Assembly (NCBI GenBank): GCA_905236465.1 | Contig: CAJOQA010000135.1 | Coordinates: 1-5,428, forward strand | Length of the DNA stretch: 5,428 nucleotides | Direction: 5' to 3' | Source of the DNA: an uncultured Treponema sp. | GTDB lineage: Bacteria; Spirochaetota; Spirochaetia; Treponematales; Treponemataceae | Part shown: positions 1-5,428 of the stretch, piece after piece | Position numbering within the stretch: the stretch's first letter is position 1 | How the letters are laid out: the number at the start of each line of letters is the position of its first letter | Made by a program: the position numbers and the translations under genes | Notes under the pieces: generated by a model | What the model saw: the letters and a program-made list of their open reading frames with translations, nothing else | Told to the model about the DNA's origin: nothing | Database searches by the model: none

Positions 1-216
1 GCAAAGCAACTTTGCACAAGCGTTAAGTTTCAGTTCCTTTTGAACGACCTGAACAACAGCGAAGGAAACTCACTTACAAAACTTTCTTCAGAATATAATT
101 TTTATGACCAGTCACACTTTATCCATGAATTTAAAAACTGTACAGGGACAACCCCTTCTGAATATGCGGATCAAGTGGCAGGGAAAAAGTATAGCCATAG
201 TATACAGAACATCTGA
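1..216 (+). CDS. AraC-family transcriptional regulator, C-terminal fragment
   Basis: The first forward frame is open from base 1 to a TGA at 214-216 and gives the last 71 residues of a protein whose start lies outside the window. The stretch YDQSHFIHEFKNCTGTTPSEY (roughly residues 35-55 of the fragment) is the hallmark of the second helix-turn-helix of AraC/XylS proteins, where the conserved phrase is close to 'F-x-D-x-S-x-F-x-x-x-F-K-x-x-x-G-x-T-P-x-x-Y'. Upstream residues (KFQFLLNDLN) match the helix between the two DNA-binding units. The fragment ends about 16 residues beyond the TPSEY motif, a normal C-terminus. Such proteins bind DNA and often respond to a small molecule, but the sensing domain is not visible. 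It lies just upstream of, and in the same direction as, the amine/amino acid operon, with a terminator between. Control of that operon is possible but is only inferred from position. Confidence 0.87.
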   Translation, partial: AKQLCTSVKFQFLLNDLNNSEGNSLTKLSSEYNFYDQSHFIHEFKNCTGTTPSEYADQVAGKKYSHSIQNI

Positions 217-289
217 CTGTTCCGATTTTTACAAGAAGTTTTTATTTCTTTCTGCTAAAGTCAAAGTATCAAAAAAAGAGACGGCAAAG

Positions 290-336
290 CTGCCGGGATT
301 CCTTAAGTCCTGTGGGAATTCCGGCAGTTTTTTTTT
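290..336 (+). terminator. Intrinsic terminator after the AraC-family gene
   Basis: Bases 290-302 (CTGCCGGGATTCC) pair over 13 positions, with one G-U wobble, with 315-327 (GGAATTCCGGCAG). The loop is 12 bases and nine T residues follow (328-336). This is a textbook rho-independent terminator for plus-strand transcription. It probably ends the AraC-family transcript. Because it sits only about 50 bases before the next start codon, it could also act as an attenuator in the leader of that operon. Confidence 0.92.
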
Positions 337-373
337 GCACTCCTCCAAAAGGAAAACAAAAATCAGCAGTCTC

Positions 374-379
374 AAGGAG
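374..379 (+). promoter_or_regulatory. Ribosome binding site fixing the start of the cyclodeaminase-family gene
   Basis: AAGGAG lies seven bases before the ATG at 387. The same frame could be read from a GTG at 312, but that codon lies inside the terminator hairpin and has no ribosome binding site, so ATG 387 is the supported start. Confidence 0.88.
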
Positions 380-386
380 CGTATTT

Positions 387-1523
387 ATGGAATATCCTAA
401 AGTTGACTTTTTGTATCTAAGTGAAAGGGACATGATCGCAGCCGGCGTAAAGGACATGAAAGGCTGCATTGAGACAATGGAAGAAATGTTCAGGCTGATG
501 AAAGCCGGTAACTACAGGATGGGAGGAGCCAACGGAAACTCTCACGGTTGCATGGTCACTTTTCCAACATCATCCCCCTTCCCAGAGATGCCAGTTGATG
601 GGCCAGACCGTCGCTTCATGGCAATGCCGGCCTATCTTGGCGGAAAGTTTGACATGGCAGGAATGAAATGGTACGGATCCAATGTAGAGAACAGGAAGAA
701 GGGACTGCCCCGCTCAATATTAATGCTAGTATTAAACGACAAGGAAACAGGAGCCCCCCTTGCCTTTATGTCTGCAAATATTCTTTCTGCTTACCGGACT
801 GGGGCCGTGCCTGGCGTTGGCTTTAAATATTTTGCTCCAGAAGATTCTACAACAGCCGCAATAGTGGGACCTGGGGTAATGAGTAAAACTGCCCTGGCAG
901 CTATCATTGCCGCAAGACCAGGAATAAAAAGTGTAAGGATAAAGGGACGAGGACAAAAGTCACTTGATTCCTTTATTGGGGCCGCAAAGTTAGATTACCC
1001 CAATGTTGAATTTATTACAGTTCAAAGTATTGAAGAAGCAGTAAGGGAAAGCGACATTGTATATGTAAGCACATCCGTTCCAACAGGAAACTTAGATGAA
1101 TACCCTTACGTAAAAGAAGACTGGATAAAAAAAGGCGCCATGCTCTGCACTACCGCAGCCCTACGCTTTGACGATGACTTTATAATTAACAGGGCACGAA
1201 ACGTCGCAGACAACATAAAATTGTACGAAGCATGGGAAGAAGAATACAAGCCCGATGCCTACAACACGATTCCCATTCCGGCAGTCAGGGTTGAAGACCT
1301 TGTAGCACAAGGTAAAATGTCTCCTGAAAGAATTGACGATTTAGGGGATATCCTTACCGGTAAAGTCCCCGTCCACAGAAACAAGGATGAAATTGTTGTT
1401 TATTCTGTAGGTGGAATGCCCGTAGAAGATATTGCATGGGGAACAGTTGTATACAGAAGGGCCCTTGAATTAGGTATTGGCACAAAACTAAACCTGTGGG
1501 AAAAACCCTATATGGTTGTATAG
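387..1523 (+). CDS. Ornithine cyclodeaminase/mu-crystallin family protein ('tyramine oxidase subunit B' type)
   Basis: The product has 378 residues and belongs to the ornithine cyclodeaminase/mu-crystallin superfamily of cytosolic NAD(P)-dependent enzymes acting on amino acids or imines. From memory it closely resembles the subfamily named tyramine oxidase subunit B. Visible marks are an N-terminal substrate lobe with GMKWYGSN (92-99), whose Lys94 fits the family's substrate lysine, and SAYRTGA (134-140), whose Arg137 fits the carboxylate-binding arginine. A Rossmann dinucleotide loop follows as AAIVGPGVMSKTAL (157-170). The C-terminal block VYSVGGMPVEDIAWGTVVYR (338-357) is strongly family-like. 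An extra segment at about 44-78 (from RMGGANGNSHG to the GPDRRFM motif) distinguishes it from classical ornithine cyclodeaminase and is normal for this subfamily. Substrate and reaction are unknown, and no amine oxidase catalytic subunit is visible. It is first in an operon with a P-II protein and an APC permease, which suggests metabolism of an imported amine or amino acid. Confidence 0.93.
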   Translation: MEYPKVDFLYLSERDMIAAGVKDMKGCIETMEEMFRLMKAGNYRMGGANGNSHGCMVTFPTSSPFPEMPVDGPDRRFMAMPAYLGGKFDMAGMKWYGSNVENRKKGLPRSILMLVLNDKETGAPLAFMSANILSAYRTGAVPGVGFKYFAPEDSTTAAIVGPGVMSKTALAAIIAARPGIKSVRIKGRGQKSLDSFIGAAKLDYPNVEFITVQSIEEAVRESDIVYVSTSVPTGNLDEYPYVKEDWIKKGAMLCTTAALRFDDDFIINRARNVADNIKLYEAWEEEYKPDAYNTIPIPAVRVEDLVAQGKMSPERIDDLGDILTGKVPVHRNKDEIVVYSVGGMPVEDIAWGTVVYRRALELGIGTKLNLWEKPYMVV

Positions 1524-1545
1524 CTAACATTTTTGGAGGTAAAAG

Positions 1546-1905
1546 ATGAAGTTTTCAAGAGTTGAAGTCATAACAGGAATATCTAAAATAACAGCCCTGC
1601 AAAAGGCCCTTAGCAGATTCAATATTTCCGGAATGACGGTCTATCAGGTTTTAGGCTGCGGAGTACAGCACGGCACTCAAGAATTTGAAACAGAAGAACA
1701 CAAAGACATTCAGCTTCTTCCAAAAGAAGTAGTTATGTTTGTTCTTCCTTCAGAAGAGACTCCGGCCCTTGTGGAATTCTTAAAGAAGGAACTATACACC
1801 GGTCACATTGGAGACGGAAAGATTTTTATTTCTGATATTACAAACATCGTCCGTGTCCGAACGGGAGAAGAAGGAAAAGCTGCCCTAATAGATGATGGGC
1901 TGTAG
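1546..1905 (+). CDS. P-II family signal-transduction protein with atypical T-loop
   Basis: This 119-residue protein has the full length and order of a P-II (GlnB/GlnK) subunit, normally a cytosolic homotrimer that binds ATP/ADP, often with 2-oxoglutarate. GMTV (29-32) matches the canonical strand before the T-loop. Gln41 corresponds to Gln39 of GlnB, and LPK (58-60) ends the loop. TGHIGDGKIF (85-94) plus VRVRTGEEG (102-110) are the nucleotide-binding C-terminal signature, with Lys92, Arg103 and Arg105 kept. The T-loop has the canonical length but reads TQEFETEEHKDIQ. The uridylylated Tyr51 of GlnB is replaced by Lys53, and the usual R-G-A-E-Y signature is absent. The early I-K-P-F-K segment is also replaced by ITGISK. 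It therefore should not be uridylylated at that site. GGAGG at 1535-1539 lies six bases before the ATG. The gene sits 22 bases after the enzyme gene and 8 bases before the permease gene, so its target is probably one of these products (inference). Confidence 0.94.
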   Translation: MKFSRVEVITGISKITALQKALSRFNISGMTVYQVLGCGVQHGTQEFETEEHKDIQLLPKEVVMFVLPSEETPALVEFLKKELYTGHIGDGKIFISDITNIVRVRTGEEGKAALIDDGL

Positions 1906-1909
1906 GAGG
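1904..1909 (+). promoter_or_regulatory. Ribosome binding site overlapping the P-II stop codon
   Basis: AGGAGG shares its first two bases with the TAG stop of the P-II gene (1903-1905) and lies four bases before the permease ATG at 1914. The overlap suggests translational coupling, so that permease synthesis follows P-II synthesis. Confidence 0.8.
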
Positions 1910-1913
1910 TTAT

Positions 1914-3404
1914 ATGCAGAAGGAAAAGAATCTTGGGCTTGGCAGTGTTATTGCGACTGGTGTAGGCTTAATTGTTGCAACAAGCTGCCTGCTTTCTATA
2001 GGGCAAGGCACTAGTGCCATCGGAACCCCATTTATTATTTCTATGACACTAGCCTGCATTTTCAACATATTAACAGCCCTTTCAATATGTGAGCTCAACG
2101 CATTAATGCCAAACCTTACAGGAGGCATGGCGCAGTTCACTCTTGCTTGCTGTGGTCCTCTTATCACAATAGTAACTAACGTTGGGGGTTTCCTTTGTTG
2201 TCAAGTAATCCTTGGCAGTTCAGAAGCCGCAATGTTTGGCAACACTTTAAGCCAAGTACTGCCTGCTATTCCTCTTCCAGGATCAGCCTATTCAATATGC
2301 CTAGTGCTTATTCTTTGCCTTTTTAACCTTAGGGGTGTAGATATGTTCGCAAAAATACAAAACATAGTTGCCTACACCCTTATAGCCTCACTTATTGTAA
2401 TGGGAATATTGGGCTACATAAAAATAAATCCTTCTGCTGTAATACAGCAACCGGCTGTTCTTTCTGCAAAAGCAAAAGACATATTCTCGCTGTTAGGACT
2501 TTCATTCTTCCTCTTTATAGGAGTGGAATTTATTGTCCCAATCTCCTCTGAAGTCAAGAACGCAAGGAAGATTGTCCCCTTGGGGATGGTGCTAAGCTTA
2601 GTAATTATACTTGCCATGCAGATTCTTATCACACTTGGATTCAAGAACTATACAAGTTGGGAGGAACTTTCCCAAAGTACCATACCTCACGTACTTTACG
2701 GAAGTGCCCTGTTAGGAAAAGCTGGAACCGTTTGGATGAGCATAGTCTCACTCCTTGCAGTTGTAAGCACCGTAAACACAATCATGTTCGGTATTCCACA
2801 GCTCTGTTACGGAATGGCAAAAATAGACTTGCTTCCAAAATTCTTTATGAAGAAGAATAGCAAGAACTGCCCCTATATAGGACTGCTACTTGTTACGCTT
2901 GCCCTTTCTGTAATCAATGCCAGCGGCCTTAGCTCTAGCGAAAAGCTTGTATTCCTTATTAATACAGGTTGTGTCTTTTGGATCTTCTGCTACGTTATGC
3001 TACATATAGACGTTATAATACTCCGCATCAGAATGCCTAATGCACCTAGAACATTCAAACTGCCACTGGGAATTCTCGTACCGTTAATTGGTATTGTTGG
3101 GAACCTGTACATGATATGGAATATTGCTCCAGACAGCAGCAACCGGCTAATAATTTTTGCAATCTTTGCGGGGGTATCGGCCTTGCTTGCAGCCTATGCG
3201 TTTATTTGGGTCCGCATAAAAATGAAGCGCCCGCTGTTCAAAGCACTGGCAATAAAAGAAGTAATGGCCATGGACACTGACCTGTACCAAATTAGGCACT
3301 ACCCGCTTTTAGCAAAAAAACTGAATATTCAGGCAAGCCCTGATATAGAGCCTGTAAATGCAGAGACTAATACTGGAACAAGACCAGAACTCAAACTGAT
3401 ATAA
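1914..3404 (+). CDS. APC-superfamily amino acid/amine permease with long hydrophilic C-terminal tail
   Basis: The 496-residue product is an integral inner-membrane transporter of the amino acid-polyamine-organocation superfamily. About twelve hydrophobic helices can be drawn at roughly 10-32, 38-60, 76-100, 124-139, 148-169, 190-210, 221-241, 267-293, 320-338, 345-370, 385-404 and 411-433. The first helix carries a glycine-rich ATGVGLIVA segment (14-22), where the family binds substrate main-chain atoms. EVKNARKIVPLG (213-224) and RMPNAPRTFKLP (373-384) match the conserved cytoplasmic loops 'EVKNPRRNIP' and 'MPNAPRPFKVP'. The last 63 residues (434-496) are hydrophilic and extend beyond the last helix; they include IKEVMAMDTDLYQIRHYPL (447-465). 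Substrate cannot be read from the sequence; the neighbours suggest an amine or amino acid. It is the last gene of the operon and is followed by a terminator. A P-II protein encoded directly upstream may regulate it (inference). Confidence 0.94.
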   Translation: MQKEKNLGLGSVIATGVGLIVATSCLLSIGQGTSAIGTPFIISMTLACIFNILTALSICELNALMPNLTGGMAQFTLACCGPLITIVTNVGGFLCCQVILGSSEAAMFGNTLSQVLPAIPLPGSAYSICLVLILCLFNLRGVDMFAKIQNIVAYTLIASLIVMGILGYIKINPSAVIQQPAVLSAKAKDIFSLLGLSFFLFIGVEFIVPISSEVKNARKIVPLGMVLSLVIILAMQILITLGFKNYTSWEELSQSTIPHVLYGSALLGKAGTVWMSIVSLLAVVSTVNTIMFGIPQLCYGMAKIDLLPKFFMKKNSKNCPYIGLLLVTLALSVINASGLSSSEKLVFLINTGCVFWIFCYVMLHIDVIILRIRMPNAPRTFKLPLGILVPLIGIVGNLYMIWNIAPDSSNRLIIFAIFAGVSALLAAYAFIWVRIKMKRPLFKALAIKEVMAMDTDLYQIRHYPLLAKKLNIQASPDIEPVNAETNTGTRPELKLI

Positions 3405-3415
3405 AGTCACAGTCA

Positions 3416-3452
3416 AAAAAGTAAGGTCACCGCAAAGGCAACCTTACTTTTT
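3416..3452. terminator. Bidirectional intrinsic terminator between convergent operons
   Basis: GTAAGGT at 3421-3427 pairs with ACCTTAC at 3441-3447. The stem is extended by A residues at 3416-3420 pairing with T residues at 3448-3452. The A-tract on the left and T-tract on the right make it usable in both directions. It follows the permease stop by 11 bases and starts one base beyond the stop of the convergent SanA-like gene (3454-3456). Confidence 0.87.
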
Positions 3453-3453
3453 A

Positions 3454-4125
3454 TTAGTCCCAAGATTCCCTTGCATCCCCTGTAATAGGAATTTGATTTC
3501 CCAAGAACTTAGGTTTTGCATTAAATGCTACAAGAAAAAAATTTTTTACACGGGCAAGAGACTCCCTAAATTCCCAGCTTCTATGAAATCTAGAAGGAAA
3601 GGGTGTAATTTCAGGAGCAACATAAGCTACAACATCAAGCCCAAGTTTTCTTGCAATATAAACTGATCTTGCGGTGTGAAATTCTTGCGTTACAACAATT
3701 GCATCTTTTACACAAAAAATATCCCGTGCCCTATACATCGTATCATACGTTGAAAATCCTGCATGATCCATAAAGATATACGAACAGTCAATATTATAAA
3801 CTTCCTGCATAAAAAGACGCATCCGGTTTACTTCATCATAGTCCTTTCTTCCGTGGTCGCCAGAAATTAAAACCCTTTCAACCTTTCCCTTTTTTATGCA
3901 AGAGCTAGCAGCCTCAAGCCTGTCCCTAACAACGTGAGAAACAGTTGTCTTATAAACCCTAGCCCCAGGAACAATAACAGTAAATTTTTGGGGAAGCGTA
4001 TTCAGGTCAGAATAAATATAGGGTTTTGCATAGTTGAGGACATACACATTAATAGCAACAAAGCCACCCCCTATCAAAAAGAAAAATAGCAGGACTATAA
4101 GAAAAAATATCTTCAGGCCTTTCAA
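3454..4125 (-). CDS. sanA: SanA/YdcF-like (DUF218) membrane-anchored envelope protein
   Basis: The product has 223 residues. One hydrophobic segment at about 5-30 with a short basic N-terminus (MKGLK) makes it an inner-membrane protein whose soluble DUF218 domain probably faces the cell envelope. The domain motifs are in order: VPGARV (52-57), RDRLEAA (67-73), SGDHGRKDYDEVN (88-100), DHAGFSTYDTMYRA (120-133), VTQEFHTARSVYIAR (145-159) and a terminal GDARESWD (216-223). These match SanA, which in enterobacteria supports envelope barrier function and vancomycin tolerance at high temperature; the biochemical activity is not established. The start is TTG at 4125-4123, preceded ten bases upstream by AGGAG; no ATG exists near the N-terminus in this frame. 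It lies 13 bases after the phosphoesterase gene and shares its promoter. The gene symbol is by family resemblance; a YdcF paralogue is the main alternative. Confidence 0.9.
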   Translation of the reverse strand: MKGLKIFFLIVLLFFFLIGGGFVAINVYVLNYAKPYIYSDLNTLPQKFTVIVPGARVYKTTVSHVVRDRLEAASSCIKKGKVERVLISGDHGRKDYDEVNRMRLFMQEVYNIDCSYIFMDHAGFSTYDTMYRARDIFCVKDAIVVTQEFHTARSVYIARKLGLDVVAYVAPEITPFPSRFHRSWEFRESLARVKNFFLVAFNAKPKFLGNQIPITGDARESWD

Positions 4126-4135
4126 AACTTATATT

Positions 4136-4141
4136 CTCCTA
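4136..4141 (-). promoter_or_regulatory. Ribosome binding site of the SanA-like gene, overlapping the upstream stop
   Basis: On the minus strand these bases read TAGGAG. The TAG is the stop codon of the phosphoesterase gene and AGGAG is the ribosome binding site ten bases before the TTG start of the next gene. This supports both the TTG start and coupled translation of the pair. Confidence 0.8.
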
Positions 4142-4711
4142 TTTGTTATTCCCAACTGTAAATTCTTTTCCAGAAACAAGATCTTTCCAAACAAAAGCCC
4201 CGTCCTGCAAAAGCATATAAGAATGTGGACTGTTTTCTTTTGGAATAGAAACGCTACCAGGGTTCACGTAATAGAAATTCACACTCTTACCACTAGCATC
4301 AACATATTCCGATTTTATGCAAGCTGGAACATGGGTATGACCGCAAAGAAGTATGTTTCCCTCCCCCACATGCAAAGGCTTCTTTTCATTATAGATGTGG
4401 CCGTGGGTTGCAAAGAAAAGTTTTTCCCCGTTTTCTAAAACAATATAGTCAGCCATAAGAGGAAAATTCAAAACCATCTGATCGACTTCTGCTTCGCAGT
4501 TGCCCCTTACGCATACAATATCATCCGCAATCTCATTTAAAAGAGAAATAACCCTTTTAGGATTATATTCCTCCGGTAAATCATTACGTGGCCCGTGATA
4601 AAGCAGGTCACCAAGTAAAAGCAACTTACACTTTTCCTTTTCATAAACTTCAAGCAAAAGCTCTGCATATTTTGCAGACCCATGAATATCAGAGGCTATA
4701 ATCCACTTCAT
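4139..4711 (-). CDS. yfcE: YfcE-like phosphodiesterase (calcineurin-type metallophosphoesterase)
   Basis: The 190-residue product is a cytosolic binuclear-metal phosphoesterase close in length to E. coli YfcE (184 residues). All metal-binding motifs are present: SDIHG (7-11, Asp8 and His10), GDLLYHGP (34-41, Asp35), GNCEAEVDQM (70-79, Asn71), THGH (102-105, His103) and CGHTH (123-127, His125 and His127). NPGSVS (150-155) is the usual closing motif. The only departure I see is Glu73 where YfcE-like proteins usually have Asp in GNCD. YfcE hydrolyses model phosphodiesters such as bis-pNPP, but its physiological substrate is not known. The ATG at 4711-4709 is preceded by AAGGA with an eight-base spacer. 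It is the first gene of a two-gene minus-strand operon; the second encodes the SanA-like membrane protein. No functional link between the two is evident. Confidence 0.93.
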   Translation of the reverse strand: MKWIIASDIHGSAKYAELLLEVYEKEKCKLLLLGDLLYHGPRNDLPEEYNPKRVISLLNEIADDIVCVRGNCEAEVDQMVLNFPLMADYIVLENGEKLFFATHGHIYNEKKPLHVGEGNILLCGHTHVPACIKSEYVDASGKSVNFYYVNPGSVSIPKENSPHSYMLLQDGAFVWKDLVSGKEFTVGNNK

Positions 4712-4744
4712 AAAAAAAATCCTTTTTTTTAAAATATCTGCACG

Positions 4745-4773
4745 ATTATAACAAAATGAAAATATAAAATCAA
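4745..4773 (-). promoter_or_regulatory. Sigma-70/sigma-A-type promoter of the yfcE-sanA operon
   Basis: Read on the minus strand, TTGATT (4773-4768) is followed after exactly 17 bases by a perfect TATAAT (4750-4745). Transcription would start near 4738, giving a leader of about 27 bases before the ATG at 4711. The surrounding sequence is very AT-rich, which raises the chance of random matches, but the spacing and the full -10 match favour a real promoter. Confidence 0.75.
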
Positions 4774-4843
4774 ATGATTTTTGCTTTTGTAGATTGGGCC
4801 TGAAGTTTTCTCCGCAAGTAGCTCTATGAGCGTCTCTGCAAAT

Positions 4844-5152
4844 TTAAAATAGTTTTTCTGCTTTTAATGTTAAATCAACACTTACACTTCCACTTAGTTG
4901 GATAACATCATAATCATAATATACAGCTCCAACAAAAACCAAATACTTACCATTTTCGAGATTATTTATTGTTTTCTTTTCCCCAGGAGCCACTACATCA
5001 TGGAAATAATAATCAAAATTATCTACATCAAATCCAAAATCAGAAGAAGAAAAATACGATACACTTTCCCAAGATAAAAAAAATATTTCTTTTTCTGAAT
5101 CACTAATAGGGAGAACTGTTATCATATAATAGTCAGGTGTTCCATCTGTCAT
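4844..5152 (-). CDS. Hypothetical protein, beta-rich, possibly a truncated remnant
   Basis: The frame encodes 102 residues, from ATG at 5152-5150 to TAA at 4846-4844. I do not recognise a family. The protein is acidic and aromatic, with SSSDFGFDVDNFDYYF at about 35-50. It ends in alternating hydrophobic/polar strands around GKYLVFVGAVYYDYDVIQLS (68-87), resembling the last strands of a beta-sandwich domain such as those of secreted proteins or lipoproteins. No signal peptide or lipobox is present. No Shine-Dalgarno sequence is visible before the ATG. The frame stays open five codons further upstream (KVVIY) to a stop at 5168-5170, so this may be the C-terminal part of a longer gene that has been broken. 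It lies upstream of the yfcE promoter in the same direction, with about 130 bases between the genes. Function is unknown; a chance or decaying frame cannot be excluded. Confidence 0.5.
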   Translation of the reverse strand: MTDGTPDYYMITVLPISDSEKEIFFLSWESVSYFSSSDFGFDVDNFDYYFHDVVAPGEKKTINNLENGKYLVFVGAVYYDYDVIQLSGSVSVDLTLKAEKLF

Positions 5153-5239
5153 ATAAATTACAACTTTTTATGCTATTTAGGTAGAAAAACACAGAATCAT
5201 GAGATTGAATCGATATATGCTTTAAAAATACTGGAACAA

Positions 5240-5428
5240 ATGTATTATAAAACAAATGATGAAAGATTTTTAGAATGGGTTGCGTTTGGAGATGCTGTTG
5301 ATTTATTAGAAGATGGTATAAATGATTTTTATGAGTATGAAATAAATAAGAACAACTTATCTGAATACATAAAAGAAAAAATCTTATTAGATATAGTGTA
5401 CTGCCTAACAAGAAGTTCAAAGCCGACA
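5240..5428 (+). CDS. Hypothetical protein, partial, running off the right end
   Basis: A plus-strand frame is open to the end of the window. The first in-frame ATG is at 5240, giving 63 residues that read like a real protein: mixed charged and hydrophobic, probably helical, with RFLEWVAFGDAVDLLEDG at about 9-26 and LSEYIKEKILLDIVYCL at 40-56. I do not recognise a family. The frame is open back to 5099 (stop TGA at 5096-5098), and the residues from about 5171 (CYLGRKTQNHEIESIYALKI) also look coding, yet they contain no ATG, GTG or TTG start. Before ATG 5240 only a weak GGAA, three bases away, is seen. The gene is therefore either started internally at 5240 or has lost its true 5' end near 5160, where it meets the opposite hypothetical gene. 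Its GC content (near 27% by hand count over 5161-5428) is well below that of the genes on the left. Confidence 0.45.
   Translation, partial: MYYKTNDERFLEWVAFGDAVDLLEDGINDFYEYEINKNNLSEYIKEKILLDIVYCLTRSSKPT

Noticed and set aside
312..386. GTG-initiated N-terminal extension of the cyclodeaminase-family gene
   Set aside because: The GTG lies within the terminator hairpin, the added 25 residues do not look like the family, and ATG 387 has a good ribosome binding site.
104..400. 98-residue plus-strand frame across the AraC tail and terminator
   Set aside because: It is out of frame with the recognisable AraC motif and runs through the terminator hairpin.
1910..2167. 85-residue minus-strand frame opposite the permease start
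   Set aside because: It is antisense to a clear membrane-protein gene and has no ribosome binding site or recognisable features.
2657..2860. 67-residue plus-strand frame inside the permease gene
   Set aside because: It is an alternative frame of a well-supported coding region with no independent start signal.
4034..4438. 134-residue plus-strand frame opposite the SanA-like and YfcE-like genes
   Set aside because: Both minus-strand genes carry full family motifs here; this frame is their complement.
4821..4831. Short hairpin GCTC-TAT-GAGC after the hypothetical minus-strand gene
   Set aside because: The stem is only four pairs with no T-run following on either strand, so it is not credible as a terminator.
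5133..5420. 95-residue minus-strand frame rich in His, Leu and Phe
   Set aside because: It looks like the complement of an AT-rich plus-strand coding frame and has no start signal or domain pattern.
1..5428. tRNA or rRNA genes, CRISPR repeats, insertion-sequence ends or attachment-site repeats
   Set aside because: Reading both strands I saw no regularly spaced repeats, transposase motifs, cloverleaf-like segments or paired terminal inverted repeats.

Overview
The window looks like a chromosomal stretch of a low- to mid-GC bacterium. Strong purine-rich Shine-Dalgarno sequences, short intergenic gaps and the gene families present would fit an anaerobic Bacillota (Clostridia-like) species or a Treponema-type spirochaete. 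No rRNA or other marker gene allows a choice, so this placement is inference.

Left part (1-3452, plus strand). The window opens in the C-terminal helix-turn-helix of an AraC-family regulator (1-216), followed by a strong intrinsic terminator (290-336). About 50 bases later a three-gene operon begins. It encodes an ornithine cyclodeaminase/mu-crystallin-family protein of the group databases call 'tyramine oxidase subunit B' (387-1523), a P-II signal protein with a non-canonical T-loop (1546-1905), and a 12-helix APC-superfamily amino acid/amine permease with a long hydrophilic C-terminal tail (1914-3404). Gaps of 22 and 8 bases argue for co-transcription. The arrangement suggests that the P-II protein reports energy or nitrogen state to the permease or the enzyme, as GlnK does for AmtB. 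That link is the most interesting idea in the window and is untested.

Middle part (3416-4773, minus strand). A hairpin with A- and U-tracts on both sides separates the first operon from a convergent two-gene operon. Read from the minus strand, this has a near-consensus sigma-70-type promoter (4745-4773), a YfcE-like metallophosphoesterase (4139-4711), and a SanA/DUF218 membrane-anchored envelope protein (3454-4125) that starts with TTG. The stop of the first gene lies inside the ribosome binding site of the second.

Right part (4774-5428). Base composition falls sharply; my hand count of 5161-5428 is about 27% GC. Two poorly supported reading frames face away from each other: a beta-rich hypothetical protein on the minus strand (4844-5152) with no visible ribosome binding site, and the start-less or internally started beginning of a plus-strand protein running off the window (from about 5162 or 5240). 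The area looks like a rearranged or degenerating accessory junction. I see no tRNA, rRNA, CRISPR array, insertion sequence or attachment site.
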